This document shows positions 7,282 through 15,339 of a stretch of 21,752 bases of DNA, one piece after another (the first letter of the stretch is position 1; each line of letters begins with the position of its first letter). The position numbers and the translations under genes are program-made. The stretch spans positions 1 through 21,752 of the forward strand of contig JAJUHH010000007.1 in NCBI GenBank assembly GCA_029267975.1. Reading direction: 5' to 3'. This DNA comes from Clostridiales bacterium (GTDB lineage: Bacteria; Bacillota; Clostridia; Lachnospirales; Lachnospiraceae). Under the pieces are notes generated by a model. That model was not told the DNA's origin, did no database searches, and saw only the letters and a program-made list of their open reading frames with translations.

Positions 7282-7322
7282 AACCCCTGTGGTGAGCTGC
7301 TTGTCCAACTTCCACAGGGGTT
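7282..7322. terminator. Bidirectional terminator between convergent genes
   Basis: AACCCCTGTGG (7282-7292) pairs perfectly with CCACAGGGGTT (7312-7322), an 11-base stem. On the minus strand it is followed by TTTGTTTTAT, so it can end uracil permease transcripts; on the plus strand the tail is weaker (GCTTCTTATT). It lies just after the zinc-ribbon gene. Confidence 0.75.
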
Positions 7323-7358
7323 GCTTCTTATTATAATATTTTTTAAAGTTATTCTTTA

Positions 7359-7376
7359 AAGTCTCATATGAGACTT
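7359..7376. repeat. 18-bp perfect palindrome
   Basis: AAGTCTCATATGAGACTT is self-complementary across all 18 bases, between the bidirectional terminator and the 3' end of the uracil permease. With no spacer it is a poor RNA hairpin and looks more like a dimeric protein binding site, though it lies at gene 3' ends. Confidence 0.6.
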
Positions 7377-7457
7377 ATCAAAATTCTCATAATCAATTAT
7401 TTCGCTTCGCATTTAAATTACTATTTTGCTTCTGATTTCTCTCATAGTTCTTTTGTA

Positions 7458-8834
7458 TTATTCCTCAGTTATCTCATCCTTATCGCCAATGGAAAGGATC
7501 AGATTGAATATAATACCAACCACTGCTGCAGTAGCAAGTGCGGGGAACTCTGCTCCAAACATAGGGATCATACCGTTTCCTTCAAAACCAAAGCTGCCGC
7601 CAAGACCAATGATCAGGATAATAGCGATAACTGCAAGGTTCTTGGATTTGAACATGTCCACCTTACGATCCATCATAATGGTGACACCCTGTGCAGCGAT
7701 AACACCGAATAAGTAGATGGAAAGTCCGCCGATAACAGCTGTGGGTATGGAATATACGATATTAATCAGTGGTGTAAAGCAGGAGATTACCATAGTAATG
7801 CAGGCTGCTGCAATCAATACGGGGATAGAGAATACCTTGGAGATGGCCATGGTACTGATATTCTCACCGTAGTTCGTTCCGGCAGGACCACCAATCAAAC
7901 CAGATACAATATCACCGATACCATCACCGATTAAGTTCAGACCTAACTTATCAGCGATATTATACTTCTTCTCAGACTTCAGCTTCTTAGCCAGATCATT
8001 TACATAGATATCAAGCTGATATACATGAGCTGTTGATTCCGGAATAGTTGCAATTGCAATTGGCATGATTGCTGCGATTGCCGCCCATGAGGGCTTCGGA
8101 AAAGTGAAGATCGGAAGTGCAAAAATCTTATCAGATTCAACCGTATTGAAGTTAACAAAGGGGATACCGGTCACTGCTCCGATGATCAAAGCAGCCACAT
8201 AACCTGTCAAAAGGCCAAAAAGAATAGGCAACTGAGACAGCTTGCCCTTCAAGTATACGGAATATGCAATTGTGGAAATAAGGGTAATAATTGCGATGAT
8301 CCAAGCCATGTTCTGTGCAAGTGCTGCTTGGGTTTCCTCAACGGAAGGAGCGGTTGCTGCATTTCCCATTGCGTTAGCTGCAAGGGATAAACCAATAATC
8401 ATTGCGATACTTCCGGTTACTGTAGGAGGAAGAATCTTCTCAATGGTTTTTCTACCAGTACGCTGGATAATAAGACCGGCTATAATAGATACAAAACCTG
8501 ACATTACGATACCAAATTGTGCAACGGATATTTTTTCATCAAGGGAATAAGATGAGAATTGCTCAGCTGCCATGATGGAGCCGATTGCTGCGATGTAAGA
8601 AAAGCTGGAACCGTAATAAAGAGGAATCTTTCTACCGGTAATGAGAATGAAACAGAGGGTTGCGAAGCCACTAGCAAAAATAGTTGTTGATACATGGAAT
8701 CCGGTGATGAGAGCAACAAGAACAGTTGCCGGGAACATTACAACGATCTGTTGCAATGCAAATAGGATTAATTCCACGATCGGGGGTCTTTGATCCGGCA
8801 AGTAGCCGATGGTTTGGTTCTTTTTTGAAGCCAT
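7458..8834 (-). CDS. uraA: Uracil permease (NCS2 family, UraA/PyrP)
   Basis: A 458-residue proton-coupled uracil importer in the cytoplasmic membrane. It belongs to the nucleobase-ascorbate/UraA branch, distinct from the AzgA-type permease at 4877. Visible family features are the N-terminal LILFALQQIVVMFPATVLVALI segment, the YYGSSFSYIAAI block with its tyrosine-rich start, and GGPAGTNYGENISTMAISKV, which carries the conserved Glu of the substrate site. Around 14 membrane segments are expected. The ATG at 8834 follows AGGAGGT at about 9 bases. The gene has its own promoter and a very short leader, so a PyrR-type attenuator, common for pyrimidine genes in Firmicutes, is absent here. No other pyrimidine genes are adjacent. 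Confidence 0.93.
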   Translation of the reverse strand: MASKKNQTIGYLPDQRPPIVELILFALQQIVVMFPATVLVALITGFHVSTTIFASGFATLCFILITGRKIPLYYGSSFSYIAAIGSIMAAEQFSSYSLDEKISVAQFGIVMSGFVSIIAGLIIQRTGRKTIEKILPPTVTGSIAMIIGLSLAANAMGNAATAPSVEETQAALAQNMAWIIAIITLISTIAYSVYLKGKLSQLPILFGLLTGYVAALIIGAVTGIPFVNFNTVESDKIFALPIFTFPKPSWAAIAAIMPIAIATIPESTAHVYQLDIYVNDLAKKLKSEKKYNIADKLGLNLIGDGIGDIVSGLIGGPAGTNYGENISTMAISKVFSIPVLIAAACITMVISCFTPLINIVYSIPTAVIGGLSIYLFGVIAAQGVTIMMDRKVDMFKSKNLAVIAIILIIGLGGSFGFEGNGMIPMFGAEFPALATAAVVGIIFNLILSIGDKDEITEE

Positions 8835-8862
8835 AAAAACATTACCTCCTGGGATTTTTTTT

Positions 8863-8891
8863 ATTTTGCCATACTTTTCGCATTTTGTAAA
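8863..8891 (-). promoter_or_regulatory. Probable promoter of uraA, A-tract at the start
   Basis: On the minus strand TTTACA (8886-8891) and CAAAAT (8863-8868) have a 17-base spacer. The -10 box is followed at once by eight A residues and then TCCC, so transcription should begin inside a homopolymer and leave a leader of only about 25 bases. A nearby TTGACA lies further upstream without a good -10 partner. Confidence 0.5.
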
Positions 8892-9001
8892 GTGGGAATC
8901 GTGTCAAATGAATGAAGAATTTTAACAATAAACTCAGAAATAGACAAAAAACTGCAACATATTAATAAAGTTATATATATAATTAACTATTTTAAAAGCT
9001 A

Positions 9002-9031
9002 TTGTTAAAATTCATGAAAAGATGGTATACT
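9002..9031 (+). promoter_or_regulatory. Probable promoter of the DUF4153-patB operon
   Basis: TTGTTA (9002-9007) and TATACT (9026-9031) are separated by 18 bases. The predicted start near 9038 gives a leader of about 43 bases to the ATG at 9081. Confidence 0.55.
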
Positions 9032-9080
9032 TACATGGTGAACCGACTAAATATTTCATATATGAGGTGAGGAGTAAAGC

Positions 9081-10877
9081 ATGAAGAATAAACCGAGCTT
9101 GAGAGAACGATGGCAGGGATTGACAGATACGGTCAATCGATTTCCGCTGACTTTTATTTTATTAATTACTGCTGTTGTATCCGGTGAGATAGCAATTGAA
9201 ACACAGAATAATCTGATCTACTTTAGACTTTTTCTGTCATTTCTCATAGGAGCAATGGCTTTTATCGTCCTTCAGCTGTTATATGAGCGCTTTTTTGATA
9301 ATCCGCTGCTTCGGTTGATTTTTGTACTGATCGCGGCTTGTGCTTCTATTGTCTATTACATTATGATACGAAATTCTGACTGGGATCTCATTGTTTCAGT
9401 TCGGACTTTGGTAATTGTGTTTATATTACTCATCTCTTTGATCTGGATTCCTGTTATTAAGAACGAGCATAATTTTAATGAGAGCTTTATGGCAGTATTT
9501 AAGGCATTTTTTATCTCGGTATTCTTTGATGGGGTATTATACTTAGGTGTTGTTTTAATCATAGCAGCAACGAATATGCTCATCGTCCGGGTTGATTCGG
9601 ATGCCTATGTGCATGCTGCCAATCTTATCTTTGTCCTCATCACTCCAATCTACTTTCTTTCTATGCTGCCTATTTATCAGGAACGAGGGGAACAGGAGCC
9701 GCAGGACAGCAGTACTGGTGCCGATACGGATACGAAGCAGACAGCTCTTGAGAAGATGACAACTCCCGGCAAATTTCTGGAGTCTTTGATCTCCTATGTC
9801 ATCATACCTATTACAGCAGTATTTACAATTATCCTATTACTATATATTATATTAAATATCACAGGTGAATTCTGGACGGATAACCTAATGGAACCCTTGT
9901 TGGTTTCCTATTCGATTACTGTAATTATCGTATATCTGTTAAGCAGTACCATTCAGAATCCCTTTGCCAGATATTTTCGTATGATATTCCCCAAGGTTCT
10001 GGTTCCGGTGGTGTTATTTGAGACCATATCAGCCATTCTTAAGACCGGTGAAGTGGGAATAACCTATGGAAGATACTATGCCATGCTCTTTGGGATCTTT
10101 GCCGTGGTTGCGGGCCTTTTGTTCTGCTTTATCCCAATCCGCAAAAATGGAATCATAGCACCGATCCTGATCATACTATCCCTCCTTTCCATTCTGCCGC
10201 CGGTTGACTCTTTTACCTTAAGCAAATATAGTCAGATCAGTATTCTTCGAAAGGCTCTGGAGGAGAATAACATGCTGGAGGGGGATAAGATCACTCCCCG
10301 AAGGGACTTACCTGAGGAAGTAAGAAATGATATTGCAAAATCAGTTTCTTACCTTGATCAGATGGGGTATACGGATGAGGTGGATTTTCTTTCTTCCTAT
10401 CATATTTCTAAGAATTTTGAAAACACCTTTGGCTTTGCACAATATGGCATAGGGGATAAGGAGCTGCTTAGCTATTACCGAAGCAGGAACAATGCGGAGC
10501 CTATCCCTGTGGCAGACTATGACTATATGATAGTGACGAATGTGAATAACCATTATGAGGATGGTAATATCTATCAGTTTAGCGTAGAGGGAGCAGGCTA
10601 TCAGGTTCGGGTTGATGCTTCCAACCTTGAACAGCCTTTGCTGCTTCTGGAGAAGGAAGATGGTGCTGAACTGCTGCGATATGAGCTGAATGATATATTT
10701 GATGCTTTTCTTGCAGAAGGCGGAGCCAAGGATGCAGTAGCAACCTCAGAAATGACCTTCCAAGAGGAAAATGATACTGCATTGGTAACAATCATTGCAA
10801 ATTCCATCAGTTATAATGAATGGAATAGCGGCAGTGACCGTACTGCTGATGTGTATGTTCTAATTAATATAAAATAA
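9081..10877 (+). CDS. DUF4153-family polytopic membrane protein
   Basis: A 598-residue integral membrane protein of unknown function. The N-terminal RFPLTFILL-type start, the alternating membrane segments up to about residue 375, and the FNESFMAVFKAFFISVFFDGVLYLGV block resemble DUF4153 proteins common in Clostridia. A charged loop (about residues 205-230, rich in Q, E, D and T) splits the membrane region. After about residue 380 there is a roughly 215-residue soluble C-terminal domain that ends in a beta-rich stretch and is likely on the outer face. The start is set by GAGGTGAGGAG about 5-10 bases before ATG 9081. It is followed 39 bases later by a C-S lyase gene and probably shares its transcript; no functional link is evident. 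Confidence 0.8.
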   Translation: MKNKPSLRERWQGLTDTVNRFPLTFILLITAVVSGEIAIETQNNLIYFRLFLSFLIGAMAFIVLQLLYERFFDNPLLRLIFVLIAACASIVYYIMIRNSDWDLIVSVRTLVIVFILLISLIWIPVIKNEHNFNESFMAVFKAFFISVFFDGVLYLGVVLIIAATNMLIVRVDSDAYVHAANLIFVLITPIYFLSMLPIYQERGEQEPQDSSTGADTDTKQTALEKMTTPGKFLESLISYVIIPITAVFTIILLLYIILNITGEFWTDNLMEPLLVSYSITVIIVYLLSSTIQNPFARYFRMIFPKVLVPVVLFETISAILKTGEVGITYGRYYAMLFGIFAVVAGLLFCFIPIRKNGIIAPILIILSLLSILPPVDSFTLSKYSQISILRKALEENNMLEGDKITPRRDLPEEVRNDIAKSVSYLDQMGYTDEVDFLSSYHISKNFENTFGFAQYGIGDKELLSYYRSRNNAEPIPVADYDYMIVTNVNNHYEDGNIYQFSVEGAGYQVRVDASNLEQPLLLLEKEDGAELLRYELNDIFDAFLAEGGAKDAVATSEMTFQEENDTALVTIIANSISYNEWNSGSDRTADVYVLINIK

Positions 10878-10916
10878 TAGATTACAGCTAGTTACGAAGA
10901 AAGATGAGGTGCCATT

Positions 10917-12107
10917 ATGAGCTACAATTTTGATGAAGTGATTGATCGATCCGGATCTTACTCCGTGAAGTATGATTTCTTCCAGGAGTTTAAGAAACCG
11001 GAGAAGGTGCTTCCCCTTTGGGTTGCTGACATGGATTTTCAGTCACCGACGGAGATTACCAGGGAACTGTCAAAGGTATTGGAGCACGGGATCTATGGTT
11101 ATTCAAACAGCAAGGAGGACTATGATCAGGCGGTCATAAGCTGGTTTCAGACACATTTTCAATGGGAGGCGCAGCCTGAGTGGATCGTTAAAACACCAGG
11201 TATTGTGTTCGCCATATCAACTGCAGTAAGGGCCCTGTCCAGGGAAGGAGATGCAGTGCTCATCCAACGACCGGTTTATGCTCCCTTTACATCAGCGGTT
11301 CAATTAAATAATCGAACCCTGGTCAATAATCCCCTTCAATATATAGATGGTAGTTATCAAATTGACTTTGAGGATTTTGAGCAGAAGATTATTGATCATA
11401 AAGTAAAGCTCTTTATCCTCTGCAATCCCCATAATCCTGTGGGAAGAGTATGGACCAGGCAGGAGCTGACCCGAATGGGTGAGATCTGCCTGAAGCATGG
11501 GGTGATTATCATTGCGGACGAGATCCATGCAGACTTTACTTATCCGGGGTACGAACATATCATGTTCGCGAGTATCAAACCGGAGTTTTCACAGAACCTG
11601 ATCCTGTGTACCGCACCCAGCAAGACCTTCAATCTGGCCGGTTTACAGGCTTCCAATATCTTTATCCCCAATAAGGAGCTGCGCAGCAAATTCAAGGCAG
11701 AATTATCAAGACAGGGTTACCATGGCTTAAATACCATGGGTATGCTTGCCTGCAAGACTGCTTATGAGCATGGAGCAGAGTGGCTGAAGGAACTGAAGGT
11801 ATATCTTACAGGTAACCGTGACTATATCAAAGACTTCCTTGCAGAGCGATTGCCTGAAATTCATATGGTTGAACCACAGGGGACCTATCTTGTCTGGCTG
11901 GATTTTCGGGCACTGGGCTTAAAGGACAGTGAGCTTGAGGATATGCTCTTACATAAGGCGGGTTTATGGCTTGAGCCGGGTCTTAAATACGGTCCTGAAG
12001 GTGCTGGTTTTCAACGAATCAATATTGCTTGCCCAAGACAAATCCTGGTAAAAGCGATGCATCAGCTGGAGCAGGCCGTGAAAACTTATGGAAAAATTGA
12101 ATTGTGA
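10917..12107 (+). CDS. patB: PatB/MalY-type PLP-dependent C-S lyase (cystathionine beta-lyase)
   Basis: A 396-residue fold-type I PLP enzyme. It is expected to cleave C-S bonds of cystathionine or cysteine conjugates, giving pyruvate, ammonia and a thiol. Diagnostic blocks: LPLWVADMDF near the N-terminus, GIYGYSN, the CNPHNPVGRVW motif, ADEIHADF with the PLP-ring Asp, and the Schiff-base lysine K236 within APSKTFNLAGLQ. These are the patterns that separate MalY/PatB enzymes from ordinary class I aminotransferases. Length is normal for the family. The ATG at 10917 follows GATGAGGTG. It is the second gene after the DUF4153 protein, and no terminator follows; the lysine riboswitch promoter begins one base after its stop. 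Annotated members are often called aminotransferases, so activity needs assay. Confidence 0.92.
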   Translation: MSYNFDEVIDRSGSYSVKYDFFQEFKKPEKVLPLWVADMDFQSPTEITRELSKVLEHGIYGYSNSKEDYDQAVISWFQTHFQWEAQPEWIVKTPGIVFAISTAVRALSREGDAVLIQRPVYAPFTSAVQLNNRTLVNNPLQYIDGSYQIDFEDFEQKIIDHKVKLFILCNPHNPVGRVWTRQELTRMGEICLKHGVIIIADEIHADFTYPGYEHIMFASIKPEFSQNLILCTAPSKTFNLAGLQASNIFIPNKELRSKFKAELSRQGYHGLNTMGMLACKTAYEHGAEWLKELKVYLTGNRDYIKDFLAERLPEIHMVEPQGTYLVWLDFRALGLKDSELEDMLLHKAGLWLEPGLKYGPEGAGFQRINIACPRQILVKAMHQLEQAVKTYGKIEL

Positions 12108-12108
12108 A

Positions 12109-12137
12109 TTGACAGATTTCCTATGTTGTTGTAAACT
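12109..12137 (+). promoter_or_regulatory. Promoter of the lysine-riboswitch transporter operon
   Basis: TTGACA (12109-12114) and TAAACT (12132-12137) are 17 bases apart, directly after the patB stop. The predicted start near 12144 lies about 27 bases before the riboswitch P1 stem. Confidence 0.7.
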
Positions 12138-12170
12138 TAATGCATAATTTTATAAGGCCTCACTTCAAAG

Positions 12171-12348
12171 GTGGGGTAGAGGCGCGATATTTAACAGTCT
12201 GCAGAGAAGCGTGAGGAGCTGTGATCCTGCGGAGAAGGAAATGTCGCCGAAGTGTATGGCACCCTCAGTGCTATATGCTGGGTCTGCAGTTAAGAGCTGC
12301 AGGACTGTCTTGGTAAGCGACCCGGTTTACCAAGTTGTGCTATCTCAT
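12171..12348 (+). ncRNA. Lysine riboswitch (L-box) aptamer
   Basis: The P1 arms GTGGGGTAG (12171-12179) and CTATCTCAT (12340-12348) pair over 9 bases with G-U pairs. Between them are the conserved L-box elements in order: GGTAGAGGCGCG, GTGAGGAGCTGTGATC, GAAGGAAATGTCGCCGAAG, a P4 hairpin leading to GCTGGGTCTGCAG, and GGACTGTCTTGG. The match to the known Bacillus lysC leader layout is strong, including the CTATCTC end. A terminator follows at 12382, so lysine binding should stop transcription before the ABC transporter genes. Confidence 0.93.
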
Positions 12349-12381
12349 ATGGGATGTTGGGGGCTTAGGACAATCGTGTAC

Positions 12382-12410
12382 AAAACCTGAGTGAACCTCA
12401 GGTTTTTTTT
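12382..12410 (+). terminator. Riboswitch-controlled intrinsic terminator
   Basis: AAAACCTGAG (12382-12391) pairs with CTCAGGTTTT (12397-12406) and runs into a T-tract ending at 12410. CTTAGG at 12364-12369 can pair with CCTGAG of the left arm (one G-U pair) and is a candidate antiterminator strand. Confidence 0.85.
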
Positions 12411-12513
12411 ATCGTATTGGACTCCTCCTTACAAAAACGCAATCTGCGTAGGGATGCACACACTTTATTATAAGAAGCATACGCCTTATAAAAAATGTGA
12501 GAGGAGAATAGTC

Positions 12514-13407
12514 ATGAAAAGAAGAATTGCAATTTTATTATCAATTATTTTAAGTTTCAGTATGTTATTCGCTGCATGCGGAACCAAAGAAGAGGGCGGC
12601 AGCCAGGTATCAGAGGGCTCCAATAATACGACTACCGCACCCACAAACGCAGCAGATGAGGGCTCTCAGGGAGATAATTACTTCAGAGTAGGTATGGAAG
12701 CAGGATATCCTCCCTTTAACTGGACACAGCTGAAGGCAGACAATGGCGGCGCACCCATTGAAGGTGCCGCAGAGTATGCAGGCGGCTATGATGTTGAGAT
12801 TGCGAAAAAGATTGCAGAAGGTCTTGGAAAAGAGCTCTTAGTGGTTAAGACAGAGTGGGATGGTCTGGTTCCTGCTTTAGTATCCGGTAAAATTGACGCT
12901 ATCATTGCCGGTATGTCACCGACTGCAGAGCGTAAGGAGACAATCGATTTCAGCGACAATTATTATAAGTCTGATCTGGTCATGGTTGTGAAGAAGGGCA
13001 GCAAGTATGAGACTGCTACTTCCATTCAGGATTTTAGCGGTGCGAAGATTACAGCACAGTTAAATACCTTCCATTACAGCGTGATCGATCAGATCAATGG
13101 CGTGGATAAGCAGCCTGCCATGGATAACTTCCCTGCAATGAGAGTTGCCTTGGAGTCAGGCGTAATCGATGGTTATGTATCCGAACGTCCGGAAGGTGTC
13201 AGTGCATCCACAGCAAATCCTAACTTTGCCATGGTTTCCTTTACCGAAGGCTTTGAGACTTCAGAGGATGATACAGCAGTAGCGGTTGGCTTGGCTAAGG
13301 GCAGTGAGTACCTTGACAAGATCAATGAGATCTTAGCCGGTATCTCTGAGGAAGAGAGAATCAGTATTATGGATGCAGCAATTGCTAATCAGCCTGCAGC
13401 GGAATAA
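12514..13407 (+). CDS. Amino acid ABC transporter substrate-binding lipoprotein (probable lysine)
   Basis: A 297-residue extracytoplasmic binding protein of solute-binding family 3. A lipoprotein signal peptide is present (KRR at residues 2-4, a hydrophobic core, then LFAAC with the lipidated Cys), followed by a Ser/Thr/Asn/Gly-rich linker to about residue 55. The mature domain has VGMEAGYPPFNW, GGYDVEIAKKIAEGL, WDGLVPALVSGKIDAIIAGMSPTAERK and DFSDNYY, all typical of polar amino acid binders. The ATG at 12514 is chosen over an in-frame GTG at 12391 because it has GAGAGGAGA just upstream and begins the signal peptide, while the GTG lies in the terminator hairpin. Control by a lysine riboswitch makes lysine the likely ligand; other basic amino acids remain possible. 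Confidence 0.92.
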   Translation: MKRRIAILLSIILSFSMLFAACGTKEEGGSQVSEGSNNTTTAPTNAADEGSQGDNYFRVGMEAGYPPFNWTQLKADNGGAPIEGAAEYAGGYDVEIAKKIAEGLGKELLVVKTEWDGLVPALVSGKIDAIIAGMSPTAERKETIDFSDNYYKSDLVMVVKKGSKYETATSIQDFSGAKITAQLNTFHYSVIDQINGVDKQPAMDNFPAMRVALESGVIDGYVSERPEGVSASTANPNFAMVSFTEGFETSEDDTAVAVGLAKGSEYLDKINEILAGISEEERISIMDAAIANQPAAE

Positions 13408-13427
13408 TTCTGTCGAATAAATAGCGG

Positions 13428-13470
13428 GAGGCTGTCCAAGGAAAGCTTCTATTGGACAGTCTCTTTCCTT
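13428..13470 (+). promoter_or_regulatory. Stem-loop between binding protein and permease genes
   Basis: GAGGCTGTCCAA (13428-13439) pairs with TTGGACAGTCTC (13452-13463), 12 base pairs with one G-U. An overlapping pair AAGGAAAG/CTTTCCTT (13438-13445, 13463-13470) is an alternative or pseudoknot partner. The tail is only moderately T-rich. It probably acts as an mRNA stabiliser or leaky terminator that lets the lipoprotein be made in excess over the membrane subunits. Confidence 0.6.
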
Positions 13471-13548
13471 GTGATTATAAGTGAAAACGTGTAGAGATAA
13501 TATAGCTATTAATTCTATGCGAAATGTCTGGAAAGGTTTGGTGTATCT

Positions 13549-14310
13549 ATGACCTGGCAATGGTTTATTAATATCATTACCAAATATTGGCCCATGCTTG
13601 TACGAGGAGCAGGGGTAACTTTATTTATCTCAATCATTTCAACGATCATTGGTTCTATCATCGGCTTGATTATCGGTACCATTCGTACCATACCGAAGCA
13701 GGACCGTATCGTCAGGAAAGCAATACTTACAGTGATCAATGCGATACTTACTGCCTATGTGGAATTCTTCCGCGGCACACCCATGATTGTTCAGGCCTCG
13801 GTTATTTTCTACGGTGCAGCTATGATCGGTATTAATATGGATCGTACAGTGGCAGCGATCTTTATTGTATCCATCAATACCGGTGCTTATGTGGCTGAGA
13901 TTGTCCGCGGCGGTATCATTTCCATTGATAAGGGACAGTTTGAAGCAGCCCATGCAATCGGTATGAACCATGTGAAGACCATGCTGAATGTTGTGCTGCC
14001 TCAGGTAGTCCGCAACATATTGCCGGCCATCGGTAATGAGTTTGTTATCAATATCAAGGATACCTCAGTACTGAATGTTATCTCTGTATCAGAGCTATTC
14101 TTCCAGGCAAAGACGGTAGCAGGCAACAACTTCAGATACTTTGAAACCTACCTGATCGTCAGCATTATGTACCTGATCATGACCCTTGTTGTTACCAGAA
14201 TCCTTCGCATGATTGAGCGCAAAATGGATGGACCTGAGAACTTTATCGTAATTCCGGGCAACCAGATGCAGGTGGAACGACCTGAGGATCAGTTAAGGCG
14301 TCAGAAATAG
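13549..14310 (+). CDS. Amino acid ABC transporter permease (HisM/GlnP family)
   Basis: A 253-residue inner-membrane subunit of a polar amino acid importer. About five membrane segments are visible, starting at residue 15, with the family signatures GTxR-like FFRGTPMIVQ, NTGAYVAEIVRGGI and the EAA loop EAAHAIGMNHVKTM followed by VVLPQVVRNILPAIGNEF. The EAA loop contacts the ATPase encoded next. GGAAAGG lies about 12 bases before ATG 13549. The gene follows the binding-protein gene by 141 bases containing a stem-loop and precedes the ATPase by 14 bases. Only one permease gene is present, so it presumably forms a homodimer. Confidence 0.94.
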   Translation: MTWQWFINIITKYWPMLVRGAGVTLFISIISTIIGSIIGLIIGTIRTIPKQDRIVRKAILTVINAILTAYVEFFRGTPMIVQASVIFYGAAMIGINMDRTVAAIFIVSINTGAYVAEIVRGGIISIDKGQFEAAHAIGMNHVKTMLNVVLPQVVRNILPAIGNEFVINIKDTSVLNVISVSELFFQAKTVAGNNFRYFETYLIVSIMYLIMTLVVTRILRMIERKMDGPENFIVIPGNQMQVERPEDQLRRQK

Positions 14311-14324
14311 AAAGGGAAGATGTT

Positions 14325-15065
14325 ATGGAAAAAGTAATTGATATACAGCATTTAAGAAAATCCTTTGGGTCAAATGAGATATTAAAGGATATAGACTTCT
14401 CCGTAAATAAGGGTGAAGTGGTATGTATCATCGGTTCTTCCGGTTCCGGTAAATCGACCCTGCTTCGCTGCATCAATTTGCTGGAGAAACCAACGGATGG
14501 TGCCATCATTTATAAGGGAGAAAATATCCTGGATAACAAGCATGATATCTATGCTTACCGGACCAAGCTTGGTATGGTGTTCCAGCAGTTTAACCTCTTT
14601 AATAATCATAATGTACTTAGCAACTGCACGGTAGGACAGATTAAGGTCCTGAAGCGTTCCAAGGCAGAAGCCGAAAAGGTTGCAATGAAATATCTGTCGG
14701 TGGTAGGTATGGATAACTATATCAATGCAAAGCCCAAGCAGCTGTCCGGTGGACAGAAGCAAAGAGTTGCCATAGCGAGAGCTTTGTCAATGGAGCCTGA
14801 TGTACTCTTATTTGATGAACCCACCTCAGCCCTTGATCCTGAGATGGTAGGAGAGGTACTTGCGGTCATGAAGGATCTGGCCAAAAGCGGTCTCACCATG
14901 CTTGTTGTAACACATGAGATGGGATTTGCCAGTGAGGTTGCTAACCGTGTGGTATTCATGGATAAGGGTGTCATTGCAGAGGAAGGAAGGCCGGAACAGA
15001 TCTTCAACAATCCAACCCAGGAGAGAACCAAGGAATTCTTAAAGAGAGTATTAAATAAGCAATAG
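14325..15065 (+). CDS. Amino acid ABC transporter ATP-binding protein
   Basis: A 246-residue cytoplasmic ATPase of the polar amino acid uptake family (GlnQ/HisP type). Walker A GSSGSGKST lies at about residues 37-45, the Q-loop at VFQQFNLF, the ABC signature LSGGQKQR, Walker B VLLFDEP with the catalytic Glu, the D-loop SALDPE, and the switch His in VVTHEMGF. All catalytic residues are intact. GGGAAG precedes ATG 14325, which lies 14 bases after the permease stop. It completes a three-gene importer under the lysine riboswitch. A terminator follows about 35 bases after the stop. Confidence 0.96.
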   Translation: MEKVIDIQHLRKSFGSNEILKDIDFSVNKGEVVCIIGSSGSGKSTLLRCINLLEKPTDGAIIYKGENILDNKHDIYAYRTKLGMVFQQFNLFNNHNVLSNCTVGQIKVLKRSKAEAEKVAMKYLSVVGMDNYINAKPKQLSGGQKQRVAIARALSMEPDVLLFDEPTSALDPEMVGEVLAVMKDLAKSGLTMLVVTHEMGFASEVANRVVFMDKGVIAEEGRPEQIFNNPTQERTKEFLKRVLNKQ

Positions 15066-15100
15066 GGATCGAAAGTTTGAGAATTGATAATAAAGGAAAA

Positions 15101-15137
15101 AATCGGTATAATAGGTTTAACCTGTTATACCGATTTT
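15101..15137 (+). terminator. Terminator of the ABC transporter operon
   Basis: AATCGGTATAATAGGTT and AACCTGTTATACCGATT form a 17-base near-perfect inverted repeat (one G-U pair) with almost no spacer, then TTAGTTAT. The stem is AT-rich and the T-tract short, so efficiency may be moderate. Confidence 0.75.
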
Positions 15138-15339
15138 AGTTATAAAACGTAACAGAAAGAATGAAGTTTTTGCTGCATGATATTCATTGGGAGCATATGT
15201 TTTCTGCTGCAGATCACATGCTCTGATATTGAAGTGTAATTAAATTAATATTACATAGCAATTTCCTATACTGGCAATGATAAAACTGATGAAATATTGA
15301 GTTTAAATAAATAGATGAATACAATGGAGGTAATTTTAA

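Noticed and set aside
8835..9080. PyrR-binding attenuator for the uracil permease
   Set aside because: The leader is only about 25 bases and has no terminator/antiterminator pair.
12391..12513. Upstream in-frame GTG start for the binding lipoprotein
   Set aside because: It lies inside the riboswitch terminator hairpin and would place about 41 residues ahead of a clear signal peptide; ATG 12514 has a good ribosome binding site.
15161..15226. 21-codon ORF upstream of the amidase
   Set aside because: Weak AGAAAG site only, no conserved feature, and it lies directly after the transporter terminator.
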